From NCBI GenBank assembly GCA_947478455.1, contig CANJWR010000013.1, forward strand, positions 1 through 44,870: a stretch of 44,870 nt of DNA, in the 5' to 3' direction. Shown here piece after piece: positions 34,627 to 42,384 of the stretch; positions within the stretch are counted from its first letter, which is position 1, and each line of letters begins with the position of its first letter. A model generated the notes under the pieces. It was given only the letters and a program-made list of their open reading frames with translations. It did no database searches and was not told the origin of the DNA. Source of the DNA: Beijerinckiaceae bacterium. Its GTDB lineage: Bacteria > Pseudomonadota > Alphaproteobacteria > Rhizobiales > Beijerinckiaceae. Position numbers and translations under genes: made by a program.

Positions 34627-35079
34627 CTAGCCGCCAGCCTGTTTCAGCAGTGCTTCGAGTTTGGCGCGCTCGACAGGCGGCGCAAGCGCGGCTGCTTCTT
34701 TCGCAGCCGGCATGTTCGAGAGGTCGTCTCCGACCACAATCAGGCCCGACATGCCGAAACTGTGGATGTGCACGAAACATTCGTAGCCGTAGATTCCGGG
34801 TGTCGCGAACGTCACCGTCAAATCCTTGCTGCGTTCGCTCTTGAACGGCTGCGCGCCCGCGGGGATCATGCCGCGCACTGTGCCGACCGTATGATTGGCG
34901 TCGACTGCCTTGAAGGTCACCTTGTCGCCGGGCGCTATCTTCAAGAATGTAGGCTCGAACACAAACGCGCCCGAGGTGCCGCGATTCAGCGCTTTCACTT
35001 CAAAGTCGGCGGCGCAGGCTTGCGCGCAACCCGCCAACAAAAGAGCCCCCAGGCACGTTGCACGAACGAAATTCGTCAT
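34627..35079 (-). CDS. Exported cupredoxin (pseudoazurin-like) with altered copper loop
   Basis: A 150-residue blue-copper-type protein. The signal ends in LLLAGCAQACAADF, where LAGC could also be a lipobox (Cys18), so the protein may be lipid-anchored. Likely copper ligands are His63 (ANHTVGTV), Cys101 and His104 (YECFVHIHSFGMSG) and Met110. In pseudoazurin and plastocyanin the Met is eight residues after the Cys; here it is nine, with an extra His106 in the loop. GGGAGAAAAGTC precedes the ATG. It is 19 bases after the P460-type cytochrome gene on the same strand, so the two form an operon and are likely redox partners. Confidence 0.85.
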   Translation of the reverse strand: MTNFVRATCLGALLLAGCAQACAADFEVKALNRGTSGAFVFEPTFLKIAPGDKVTFKAVDANHTVGTVRGMIPAGAQPFKSERSKDLTVTFATPGIYGYECFVHIHSFGMSGLIVVGDDLSNMPAAKEAAALAPPVERAKLEALLKQAGG

Positions 35080-35098
35080 GACTTTTCTCCCGTGCGGT

Positions 35099-35632
35099 TC
35101 AGCGCTTGTTCTTTGCGACTTCGGCAAGCTCGGCGCGCGTATAAATGAAATCCATGTTGAGGCCGTTGAGCGTTCCGTGACATTCGAAACAGCCGGTCGT
35201 GGGGTTCTGGCTTTTCACGCCCTGCGGATTGAAAGAAGCATATTCCCATTCGCCGTTGCGTAGCGTCTCGGGATATTCCGTCCCCCAGCCTTTGCGCTTT
35301 TCCATCACGTTGACGGCGCGCAGCTGGTCTTTCACCATGCGGCCTGCAGGGTCGAAAATCGGCTGGTTGGCGGCGTCCAGTTTTGCGCTGAAGACCGCCA
35401 TGGCGACGATGGCGCCGCTGGCCAGATCGGCCTCAGCCTTGCCGCTCTCGAGCGCGACGGCGTTGACGTAAACGTCCGCGATGGCGTTGCCGCCCAGATG
35501 GCTGTCGCGCGTCGCAATCTTGGTGAATTTGGACAGATAGTCAGCGGGGTTGTCGACCTTTTCGGGGCCGGCGGTCGCCGCACAGGTGAAGACCAGCAGT
35601 CCGAAAGCCGCCCGCAATCCCTTGCCCAGCAT
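35099..35632 (-). CDS. Exported cytochrome P460-family protein
   Basis: A 177-residue protein with a signal peptide (AAFGLLVFTCAATAGPEKV). The haem motif CFECH is at 148-152, near the C-terminus, followed by GTLNGLNMDFIYTRAEL, and the middle domain (GRMVKDQLRAVNVMEKRKGWG) fits the P460 fold. Members oxidise hydroxylamine or bind nitric oxide and c'-beta proteins belong here too. I cannot assign the haem-crosslinking Lys that true P460 needs. It precedes a cupredoxin gene by 19 bases, which suggests electrons leave the haem through copper. A link to nitrogen oxide or hydroxylamine detoxification is inferred. Confidence 0.82.
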   Translation of the reverse strand: MLGKGLRAAFGLLVFTCAATAGPEKVDNPADYLSKFTKIATRDSHLGGNAIADVYVNAVALESGKAEADLASGAIVAMAVFSAKLDAANQPIFDPAGRMVKDQLRAVNVMEKRKGWGTEYPETLRNGEWEYASFNPQGVKSQNPTTGCFECHGTLNGLNMDFIYTRAELAEVAKNKR

Positions 35633-35796
35633 GTCATCCTCCCGTGGTACGCCCGCGTTCAGGGTCGCCTGTGGCGGCCCAGTTTTTCTCGCGGGCTTTC
35701 TTTGACGATAACAGAGCGGCAGCGGATAAGAAGATCCGCACGGAAATGTTATTGTGTGGCCTGGGGGCCCTGCCGGTCAGCCATCGCGCCCGGCCG

Positions 35797-35825
35797 TTGA
35801 CATCCGGGCCGCCTCCGTCTATCCA
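35797..35825 (+). promoter_or_regulatory. Sigma-70-like promoter for rpsD
   Basis: TTGACA (35797-35802) is a perfect -35 box, 17 bases before TATCCA (35820-35825), a modest -10 box. Transcription from here would leave about 235 bases of untranslated leader before the rpsD start. Confidence 0.5.
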
Positions 35826-35836
35826 CCATCCGTCTT

Positions 35837-35977
35837 GCGCGTCCTTCCGGGCGCGCTTGTCATTTCCGGCGGCTTGCCGCCGGTGCGCACCCGTGACGGC
35901 TCCCTGAGGGTGAGTTGTCTGTCGGTCCGGACATCCGGACAGAGGAGGGCGCGTTCCACCGCCCGGAGCGATGCTCC
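35837..35977 (+). promoter_or_regulatory. Structured leader of rpsD with five successive hairpins
   Basis: Five inverted repeats follow each other: GCGCG/CGCGC (35837-35841 with 35852-35856); CCGGCGGC/GCCGCCGG with a 2-base loop (35866-35883); GTCCGG/CCGGAC around ACAT (35925-35940); GGGCG/CGCCC (35947-35964); and GGAGC/GCTCC around GAT (35965-35977). The run of stems before a ribosomal protein gene suggests an RNA control element, perhaps bound by S4 itself. I do not recognise it as a known class. Confidence 0.45.
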
Positions 35978-36067
35978 ATTTTGCCGGCGGGGGGATCGCG
36001 GTTTGCGACGCGCGCGAGCGTGATCGTTTCGCTGTCCCGTCTCCGGCGTCGAGATCAGAGGACCGCG

Positions 36068-36685
36068 ATGACCAAGCGCGCAGAGTCGAAGTATAAAATT
36101 GACCGTCGTATGGGCCAGAACATCTGGGGCCGCCCGAAGAGCCCGGTGAACCGCCGCGAATACGGCCCCGGCCAGCACGGCCAGCGGCGCAAGGGCAAGA
36201 TGTCCGACTTCGGCACCCAGCTGAAGGCGAAGCAGAAGCTCAAGGGTTATTACGGCAACATCTCCGAGAAGCAGTTCCGCAAGTATTACGCCGAAGCCAT
36301 CCGGATGAAGGGCGACTCGGGCGACAATCTGGTGGGTCTGCTCGAGCGTCGTCTCGACGCGGTCGTGTACCGCTCCAAGTTCGTCGCGACCGTTTTCGCG
36401 GCCCGTCAGTTCGTCAACCACGGTCACGTCAAGGTCAACGGCCGCAAGGTCAACATCGCCTCCTATCAGGTGAAGGTCGGCGACGTGATCGAGGTGAAGG
36501 AAACCTCGAAGCAGCTGACCTTCGTGCTTGAAGCCGCCCAGTTGGCCGAACGCGACGTGCCGGACTATTACGAAGTCGACGGCAACAAGATGGTCGCCAA
36601 GATGACCCGCATACCGCTGCCAAGCGACGTTCCCTATCCGGTCGTGATGGAACCGAACCTCGTCATCGAATTCTATTCGCGTTAA
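36068..36685 (+). CDS. rpsD: 30S ribosomal protein S4
   Basis: A 205-residue S4. [20 protein letters not shown] at the start and the S4 RNA-binding domain ([34 protein letters not shown]) are typical of alphaproteobacteria, which lack the zinc-binding cysteines of some bacteria; none are seen here. S4 nucleates assembly of the 30S body and in E. coli represses its own operon. Here rpsD stands alone with its own promoter, long leader and terminator, as is usual in this class. A frame open to 35915 upstream is leader RNA. Confidence 0.98.
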   Translation: MTKRAESKYKIDRRMGQNIWGRPKSPVNRREYGPGQHGQRRKGKMSDFGTQLKAKQKLKGYYGNISEKQFRKYYAEAIRMKGDSGDNLVGLLERRLDAVVYRSKFVATVFAARQFVNHGHVKVNGRKVNIASYQVKVGDVIEVKETSKQLTFVLEAAQLAERDVPDYYEVDGNKMVAKMTRIPLPSDVPYPVVMEPNLVIEFYSR

Positions 36686-36714
36686 TCGCTGCCGTTCTTG
36701 GGCAGACAGAAATC

Positions 36715-36746
36715 GGGGCGGCTGCAGACATGCAGCCGCCCCTTTT
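36715..36746 (+). terminator. Rho-independent terminator of rpsD
   Basis: A perfect 12-bp stem (GGGGCGGCTGCA with TGCAGCCGCCCC) around a GACA loop is followed by TTTTGTTT. It lies 30 bases after the rpsD stop. Confidence 0.95.
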
Positions 36747-36881
36747 GTTTGCTGCCGACAATCGTCCGGCGCGGTTGTTTACAACTGGACAATGATGCCC
36801 GCCTGCCGCATCATTGCTCATTATTCGGGCATTCGGTTGGGCCGCTGGCTTTTGGCTTTCATGCAATCACGGGTTTTGCAA

Positions 36882-37322
36882 ATGTTGAAGCGTCTGCTTG
36901 TGGCAGGCGTATTCTTGCTCGCGTTTGTGGTCGCCAATTCCGCGATGGCGCATAACGGGCGCGTCCATCATCATGCGGACGCGACGATGCAGGCCGCTCA
37001 CGATTTCGTACAGCTGGAAAACCAGATCAGGTCGGATCTGGCCTCTGGCGACGTATCGACGGGCGTCACCGCAAGGGTCATTCAGCCTGCGACTTTCGCC
37101 GTATCCATGCAGCAACCCGGCCTAACCGGCGATAATTGCCCGTGCGCCCAGTCCTGTTGTTCGGGGCCTTCAGGCTGTTGCGGAAGCGCCTGTGTTGCAG
37201 TCCCGACGTCCTGGCTGAATGCTCCGCCGGCGGCGTCTGCAAAAATAGAAGCGGCGCGCGGCGCGTCCATCGACGGCGTTTGGCCTCCGGGAATCAATAG
37301 ACCACCCATTTCTCGCGGCTGA
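36882..37322 (+). CDS. Exported cysteine-rich hypothetical protein
   Basis: A 146-residue protein with a signal peptide (LLVAGVFLLAFVVANSAMA, cleavage after AMA) followed by HNGRVHHHAD, a His-rich start. The middle holds a dense cysteine cluster, CPCAQSCCSGPSGCCGSAC, eight cysteines within 19 residues. The pattern suggests metal binding in the periplasm, like small proteins found beside heavy-metal exporters, but no exporter gene is adjacent. The start is ATG 36882 (or 36861 in frame); neither has a strong ribosome-binding site. A longer frame from 36792 is open. Function inferred only. Confidence 0.65.
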   Translation: MLKRLLVAGVFLLAFVVANSAMAHNGRVHHHADATMQAAHDFVQLENQIRSDLASGDVSTGVTARVIQPATFAVSMQQPGLTGDNCPCAQSCCSGPSGCCGSACVAVPTSWLNAPPAASAKIEAARGASIDGVWPPGINRPPISRG

Positions 37323-37548
37323 CTTCAGCCGCCGGGGTCGGGCTCCGCAGCGGGCCTGCGCCTCGAATGGGGTTTATCGAATTCGGACATTTTCATGCTT
37401 TTGCTCCCTGCCGACTGCAAGGCGGTAGCGACGCGCGCATTTTGCCGTCGCGCCATGGCTTTTCTGCCTGTTTCATCTGGTTGCGCTTCGGCGTCGGCTC
37501 ATTCGAACGGCGTCCTGAGCGGGCCTGCACACAACACGGAGGCCTACC

Positions 37549-37809
37549 GTGTTTTTTCCTGAGGCCCTGTCGGACGCCTGTTCGCGGAATTTTATGTGCA
37601 GCTTCGGCATTACGGCGCTGGAAGTGTTGGCGCTTGGAATCATAGCGCTGTTGTTCTGGCCTTCCCGAAAGGCTCCGCCGCATTATCAGCTGCAAACGAA
37701 AGGTATTCCGGGCGCACCGGGACCTGGCGATGGATTCAAGAGGCGACTCGCGCTCGGCCTGAGCGTTGTGTTCTGGGTCGGCCTTGCGGTCTGGTGGTTC
37801 TGGGGGTGA
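37549..37809 (+). CDS. Small two-span membrane protein
   Basis: An 86-residue protein starting at GTG with GGAGG six bases upstream. It has two hydrophobic segments (about 20-41, FGITALEVLALGIIALLFW, and about 68-84, ALGLSVVFWVGLAVWWF) joined by a Pro/Gly-rich loop (GIPGAPGPGDGF). Both ends are likely on the same side. No family is recognised. It lies 226 bases after the cysteine-rich protein gene; the gap shows nothing I can assign. Confidence 0.65.
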   Translation: MFFPEALSDACSRNFMCSFGITALEVLALGIIALLFWPSRKAPPHYQLQTKGIPGAPGPGDGFKRRLALGLSVVFWVGLAVWWFWG

Positions 37810-37829
37810 TCCGAAACCCGGCAGCGTTC

Positions 37830-39566
37830 CTAACGCGGCTTTAGTAGCCCCGCATCGATCAATCTGCGATGGAAGCCGGGGATTTCGTCGCGCAGCGGGC
37901 AATCGTAATATTTTCCGCCGCAGACGTTCATCAGCCGCAGTCGTTCCGTGTAGGAATCCGGCAGCGGCAGTTGGGCCGACCGAAGAAGCAACGCGCCCAG
38001 ATAGGCCACGTCGACCGTGTGGCCTTGCGGCAGGGCGGGCGGCGCATAGTTGACGCCATCGACCGCCATATAGGTGACGAGTCCCGGCGAGTCCGGCGGC
38101 AGGATGACGTCCTCGGCTTCGGCCTCTTCCGGAAATCCCAGCAACATGCGGGTCGCCATCGGATGGTGGTCGCCGTAGTGGATGATCAGGAATTGTTCTT
38201 CGGGGAAGCGGGTCGCCAGCTGTCGCTTCATGTCGTCGTAGTCGACCTTGGCGAGCCAGAGACGGCGCAGAAACTCGTTGAGTTCTGCGCCCGGTCCACC
38301 GCCCGGAACGTCTTCTTCGGCGAAGTGTTTGACGTCATAGGGCCAGTGCGTGCCCATGGTTTCGATGAAGGTGAAGATCGGGGCTTTCGACTTTGCGAAA
38401 TGGCGCTCCATTTCGTTCAGCGCATTGCCGAAATAGAAGCGATCCCGTTCCCAGGCTGTCGGGGCGTTCTGGTCCTTCGCGTCGAAAATCTCCCTGATGC
38501 CGATTGAGCTGTAAAACGGCGCCGTTGAGATGAAGGTCTTCAGCATCGGATAGAAAAGCACGTTGCGATAGCCGCAGCGTTCCAGCGCCTGCGGCAGCGT
38601 ATCGCCGAGTCGATTGACCATGTAGGTCTGCAGGAAGCCTTTCATGCCGCCGAAGGATTGCGCCGACAGGCCGGTCATGATCGAGAATTCGGTGAGCCAC
38701 GAGCCGCCGCCGTAAGTTTCCACCCGCAAGGGCAAATGCGAACCGCCCGGCGGCGAAAAAAAAGCATCGAGCCGCTTGTCGTACTGAACCTGCGGGAGGC
38801 TCGAAGGCTCGAACACCGATTCCTCGTGGATCAGAATGATGTTCGGCGGCTTTGTGGTCGGTGCGCAGGTTGCGTTGGCTATGATGGGCCGACGTTGCGA
38901 CGGCGGCGTGGCGTCGATCATGCCGCCCCACCAGACGCCGACCGCTTCCGCCCAGGATGAATAGAACGAGTTGATGTAAAGATCGTCCCAGAAGAACTGT
39001 GTGTGGCGACGCTCCATCTTGTTTTCAGCAGCGAAAATGCTTCCGCCGATGCAAAGCGCGCAAACAATGCCCGCATAGATGCGCCGGATGCGCGGACGCT
39101 CGGCCTTCCATGCGAGCGTGGCGAGAAGGCCGGTCGCCAGCAAGCCCGACATGATTGCGAATGTGAAGGCGCGATGATCCTGCCATGGGGTCTTAAAAAC
39201 GCCCGGACCGTAGAAGTAGAAATCGTAGGCGTGCAGGACCATCAGCTCGAACGAGCGCTTGTAGGTCGAAACCGCATCGATCATTGCGATCATGCTCGCA
39301 ACGAGCAGGGTGGAAAACAGGATGCGCCGCGACAGTGTCACGGCCAGCGTCAGCAGCGAAAGCGTAACGGCGATCGTAAAGATCTGGTTGGGCAGATTGC
39401 CTTCGTAACGTCGGAAATATTCGCCGACGCCCGACGCGATAACTAGCGAGACCAGCAGAGCCAGCCAGATGTTGAAGCGCGACGCGCGCAGACGCGCCAG
39501 CACGCCCGGTGGTGAGCCAGCATTCGCCGGTCGATCCGGCGCGGGGCTGGCCTGCATGTCGATCAT
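37830..39566 (-). CDS. LTA-synthase-like membrane phosphatase/sulfatase superfamily protein
   Basis: About 578 residues. Four or five N-terminal membrane helices (from WLALLVSLVIASGVGEYF to IVCALCIGGSIFAAE) precede a periplasmic alkaline-phosphatase-superfamily domain. NIILIHEESVFEPSSL carries the first metal ligands, GGGSWLTEFSIMTGLSA the nucleophile region (Ser or Thr in GSWLTEF), and IIHYGDHHPM the later metal ligands. Such enzymes move phosphoglycerol or phosphoethanolamine groups onto glycans or lipids, or hydrolyse sulfate esters. ATG 39566 is preferred (GGGATAAG directly upstream); TTG 39587 and ATG 39557 are alternatives. It follows the dioxygenase beta gene by 22 bases on the same strand, so it may be on that transcript. 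Confidence 0.83.
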   Translation of the reverse strand: MIDMQASPAPDRPANAGSPPGVLARLRASRFNIWLALLVSLVIASGVGEYFRRYEGNLPNQIFTIAVTLSLLTLAVTLSRRILFSTLLVASMIAMIDAVSTYKRSFELMVLHAYDFYFYGPGVFKTPWQDHRAFTFAIMSGLLATGLLATLAWKAERPRIRRIYAGIVCALCIGGSIFAAENKMERRHTQFFWDDLYINSFYSSWAEAVGVWWGGMIDATPPSQRRPIIANATCAPTTKPPNIILIHEESVFEPSSLPQVQYDKRLDAFFSPPGGSHLPLRVETYGGGSWLTEFSIMTGLSAQSFGGMKGFLQTYMVNRLGDTLPQALERCGYRNVLFYPMLKTFISTAPFYSSIGIREIFDAKDQNAPTAWERDRFYFGNALNEMERHFAKSKAPIFTFIETMGTHWPYDVKHFAEEDVPGGGPGAELNEFLRRLWLAKVDYDDMKRQLATRFPEEQFLIIHYGDHHPMATRMLLGFPEEAEAEDVILPPDSPGLVTYMAVDGVNYAPPALPQGHTVDVAYLGALLLRSAQLPLPDSYTERLRLMNVCGGKYYDCPLRDEIPGFHRRLIDAGLLKPR

Positions 39567-39588
39567 CTTATCCCGACGTGTCTGCAAA

Positions 39589-40092
39589 CTAGAGGATGAA
39601 GCTGACGGAGCCCAGCGTGCCGAGTTCGTGCGACTTCAGAAACACGCGGCGTTCCTTGATTTTGAAACTGTCGCCATCGAGCTTCAGCAGAAAACGATAG
39701 TGCCCGACATATTCGCCGACGCGTTCGTTTCGGCGATAGCGATGGCAGACAAAGTTCGCCCAGACAGTGAGGATGTCGCCATTCTGCTCGACGATGCGCA
39801 CGTTACCGACGATGCGGCTAAGGCGCGAACGCGGATGTTCCGCATGGCAATTGGGATCGAGCACGCGGATGACGCGCTGACGAATGCGCTCGCGGTCGTC
39901 GGCGATGATGAACAGCGTGTTGCGGTGGCTGCTCTCAAGCTCGTCGTTTGGGGGGATATAGTAGCAGGCGTCTTCGGTGAGAAGCTCTTGCCACTCGTTG
40001 AGCTTCCAGTTGTCGAGCAGATCGGCTTCGTGAAACAGGAAGTCCTCGACCTGCGCGCGCGTGACCGGGAATGTCTTGGTCTGGATGGTCAT
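39589..40092 (-). CDS. Aromatic-ring-hydroxylating dioxygenase beta subunit
   Basis: A 167-residue protein of the NTF2/SnoaL-like beta-subunit family: VEDFLFHEADLLDNWKLNEW, then DACYYIPPNDE and the pattern RSRLSRIVGNVRIVEQNGD. It has no cofactor and stabilises the alpha3beta3 hexamer. Its ATG overlaps the alpha stop (ATGA), which indicates coupled translation. Confidence 0.92.
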   Translation of the reverse strand: MTIQTKTFPVTRAQVEDFLFHEADLLDNWKLNEWQELLTEDACYYIPPNDELESSHRNTLFIIADDRERIRQRVIRVLDPNCHAEHPRSRLSRIVGNVRIVEQNGDILTVWANFVCHRYRRNERVGEYVGHYRFLLKLDGDSFKIKERRVFLKSHELGTLGSVSFIL

Positions 40093-41375
40093 TTTGCGGC
40101 TCCGGTCATCATGGCGTTCCACTTGCGCCAGAAGATGCGCAGATGGTGCTCGTCGCTGTTGAGCTGTTCCCCTTCGCGGCCCATGCCGCGCGACATTTCC
40201 GACCAGCGATCGTCCTGCCAGTTGGCGAGGCCCTGCTGGACCATTTCGAGCGCTTCCACGTCGTCGGGCGTGGCGAAGCCGCCGGGGCCGTAGAAGGTCA
40301 GGAAGGCGTCGAGGCGCCGCGCTCGGGCGTTTTCGGTTTCCTCCACCGGGCCGAGCGCCCAGGCTGTGACGTGCATCTTGGCCGGGCCTTCGGGATAGAA
40401 GGTGCGGATCGTCACCGAAGATCCGTCATTGATGACGAGGTTGGGGAATATCACCAGATTGCGGTTGGTGTCGGCCACGCGGGTGGCGCGCTCCTCGCCC
40501 AGACGGGCCACGAGTTCGGCGCGGATTTCGGCAATCTCGCCTTCGGCCTCGGGGCCGTAGAGCGGAATCCATTTGGCCACAGGGCGGCCGCGGAAGTTCA
40601 CGTTATCGGTGGTGAAATGGCCATTGCCGAGTTCGATGGCCCAGCCGCGCGTCGGCAGCACCTGATCCTTGGCTTTCGGGGGCTCCACCTTGACGCCAGA
40701 ATTGGCCATGAAGTTCAGCCAGGTCGAATGGGTCGAGGGCAGGTGGTAATCGTCGACGCTGTTCTCGACCATCAGTTTCCAGTTGGCAGAAACGTCATAT
40801 TCCTGCGTTCCGGGCAGAACTTCCATTTTGCCCGAAGGAGACTGGTCGATGATGAGGTCGATATAGTCAGTCGCCTTGCCGAGATAGTCCTTCAGTGCGG
40901 GCGCGTCGGGGTTGAGGGTCATGAACCAGAAGTCGCGGTATTCCTCGAACTTCGCCGGGCCTTTCAGCCCAAGCGATTTCTGGTCGAAGGCTGGCGTATA
41001 GGCCTCGTCGCCCGGCACGCGCTGCAGGGTTCCGTCGTTGCCGTAAATCCAGCCGTGATAGACGCAGTTGAAACGGCGGACATTGCCGCTGCGGTCGTTG
41101 CACACGATGGCACCGCGATGGCGACAGGTGTTGAAGTGGCAGCGCACCTGCCCGGTCTGGTCACGCACGAAGATGATCGGGCGGCCGGCGACGCGGCGGG
41201 TCTGGAAATCGCCGTTCTTTTTCAGTTCGGAACCATGGCCGACGTAGATCCAGCATTTGGCGAAGACGTTTCGAACTTCGTCGCGCAGGACTTCTTCGGA
41301 AACGAGCGCCTCGCGATCGAGCAGGAAAACGCCCTTCTCGGTGTCGTCGACCACGAATGAACGCGCTTCGGGCAT
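40089..41375 (-). CDS. Rieske-type ring-hydroxylating dioxygenase alpha subunit
   Basis: A 428-residue catalytic subunit. The Rieske ligands are Cys84, His86, Cys104 and His107 (CRH and CVYH, 17 residues apart). The mononuclear iron site is VDDYHLPSTH, with the two His four residues apart and a bridging Asp before them. The enzyme adds dioxygen to an aromatic or related ring. ATG 41375 has GAGG upstream; a longer frame to 41483 runs through the divergent control region and overlaps the Rieske ferredoxin gene. With the beta subunit and the divergent ferredoxin it forms most of a three-component dioxygenase. The substrate is unknown. Confidence 0.93.
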   Translation of the reverse strand: MPEARSFVVDDTEKGVFLLDREALVSEEVLRDEVRNVFAKCWIYVGHGSELKKNGDFQTRRVAGRPIIFVRDQTGQVRCHFNTCRHRGAIVCNDRSGNVRRFNCVYHGWIYGNDGTLQRVPGDEAYTPAFDQKSLGLKGPAKFEEYRDFWFMTLNPDAPALKDYLGKATDYIDLIIDQSPSGKMEVLPGTQEYDVSANWKLMVENSVDDYHLPSTHSTWLNFMANSGVKVEPPKAKDQVLPTRGWAIELGNGHFTTDNVNFRGRPVAKWIPLYGPEAEGEIAEIRAELVARLGEERATRVADTNRNLVIFPNLVINDGSSVTIRTFYPEGPAKMHVTAWALGPVEETENARARRLDAFLTFYGPGGFATPDDVEALEMVQQGLANWQDDRWSEMSRGMGREGEQLNSDEHHLRIFWRKWNAMMTGAAK

Positions 41376-41398
41376 TCTGAACCTCATAAATAGCGTGC

Positions 41399-41443
41399 TC
41401 GGCTTGCGGGTCCCGCTCTTGTTCTCTAAACGAGGCAAGCCGA
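41399..41443. promoter_or_regulatory. Inverted repeat between divergent dioxygenase genes
   Basis: Arms TCGGCTTGC (41399-41407) and GCAAGCCGA (41435-41443) are perfectly complementary across a 27-bp spacer, and GCGGG-T-CCCGC (41406-41416) is a second small palindrome. They lie in the 95-bp gap between the alpha-subunit start (41375, -) and the Rieske ferredoxin start (41471, +), where a single regulator could control both directions. Confidence 0.6.
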
Positions 41444-41470
41444 TTTCGGGCCGGAAAATAGCCGCTGGAG

Positions 41471-41791
41471 ATGCTTGTGTCATCCGACAACCGGGTTTTT
41501 GTTTGTTCTGTTTCCGAACTTGCTCCGGGATCGATGAAGCTCGTCGAGCGCGAGGAGGGCAACCTCACGGTCTATAACGTGGACGGAGCCTTTTTCGTCA
41601 CGGAAGATCGCTGCAGCCACGGCCTCGCCAGCCTCTCGCAGGGCGAGATCATCGGCGACGAGATCGAGTGTCCGATGCACTTCGGCAGTTTCCGCATCGC
41701 CACCGGCGAGCCTGTGGCGGCGCCATGCAGCGTGGCGATCCGGACCTACAAGGTGGCGATGGACGGCGATCAGGTTTTTGCGCTGGTCTAA
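41471..41791 (+). CDS. Rieske 2Fe-2S ferredoxin of a ring-hydroxylating dioxygenase
   Basis: A 106-residue Rieske ferredoxin. Ligands are Cys48 and His50 (EDRCSHGLASLSQG) and Cys67 and His70 (IECPMHFGSF), followed by ATGEPVAAPCSVAIRTYKV, all typical of the bedB/biphenyl ferredoxin class. It carries electrons to the oxygenase alpha subunit. It is divergent from the alpha/beta genes. No reductase of the usual ferredoxin-NADH type is in this cluster. Confidence 0.92.
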   Translation: MLVSSDNRVFVCSVSELAPGSMKLVEREEGNLTVYNVDGAFFVTEDRCSHGLASLSQGEIIGDEIECPMHFGSFRIATGEPVAAPCSVAIRTYKVAMDGDQVFALV

Positions 41792-42339
41792 ATCTTCGCC
41801 AGAAACCCGCCGAAGCTCATCAGGCCTTCGGGCCAGGGGCCGTGGCCTGACTCGGCGTTGATGTGCCCGGCTTCGCCTGCATCGACAATCACGGATCCCC
41901 ACGCCCAGGCGAGGTCTTCGGTCTGCCGGTACTCGGCAAAGGGATCGTTGCGGCTGGCGACGAGCAGGGACGGAAACGACAGCGGCGCCGTCGGGATGGG
42001 CAGGAAGGCCCGGTCGATATCGGCAATCTCTCCCAGCCGGTCGGCCGAGGGCGGCGTGACCAGAAAGGCGCCGCGCACCTTGCCGGGCTCCAACAGCGGA
42101 ACCGCATGCGCCACCGCATGGACGCCGAGCGAATGGCCGACAATCAGCACCGGCCGGGTGGCCTCGCGCACCGCAGCAGCGATGTTTTCAATCCATTGGG
42201 CCAGCACCGGACGGTCCCAGTCGGCCTGTTCGATACGGCGCGCGGTGGAGAGCTTGCTCTCCCAGCGGCTCTGCCAATGGTCGGGGCCGGACCCGTTGAG
42301 GCCCGGCACGATGAGGATGTCTGCTTCGGAGGTGCGCAT
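41788..42339 (-). CDS. RBBP9/YdeN-type serine hydrolase
   Basis: A 183-residue alpha/beta hydrolase. ILIVPGLNGSGPDHWQSRWE at the N-terminus, nucleophile Ser70 in IVGHSLGVHAVAH, an Asp in ASRNDPFAEY and His in DAGEAGHINAESGHG are the family's catalytic residues. It converges on the Rieske ferredoxin gene with a four-base overlap at the stops. Members have poorly defined esterase activity. ATG 42339 lacks a clear ribosome-binding site; a TTG at 42366 is in frame. Confidence 0.87.
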   Translation of the reverse strand: MRTSEADILIVPGLNGSGPDHWQSRWESKLSTARRIEQADWDRPVLAQWIENIAAAVREATRPVLIVGHSLGVHAVAHAVPLLEPGKVRGAFLVTPPSADRLGEIADIDRAFLPIPTAPLSFPSLLVASRNDPFAEYRQTEDLAWAWGSVIVDAGEAGHINAESGHGPWPEGLMSFGGFLAKI

Positions 42340-42384
42340 GGACTGAAAATAGTCAGCGCCCCCCAATGTTGCAATGCGGTACGA

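Larger units (their letters stand above)
35633..36067. other. 435-bp region between the divergent P460 gene and rpsD
   Basis: No protein is supported in this gap. The right half contains a promoter and a strongly folded leader for rpsD, listed separately. The left 160 bases hold the P460 gene's own upstream region with no clear motif. Confidence 0.7.

Noticed and set aside
40071-41360. Plus-strand open frame of 429 codons opposite the dioxygenase alpha subunit
   Set aside because: The minus strand carries the Rieske and mononuclear iron motifs, so this is a codon-bias shadow.
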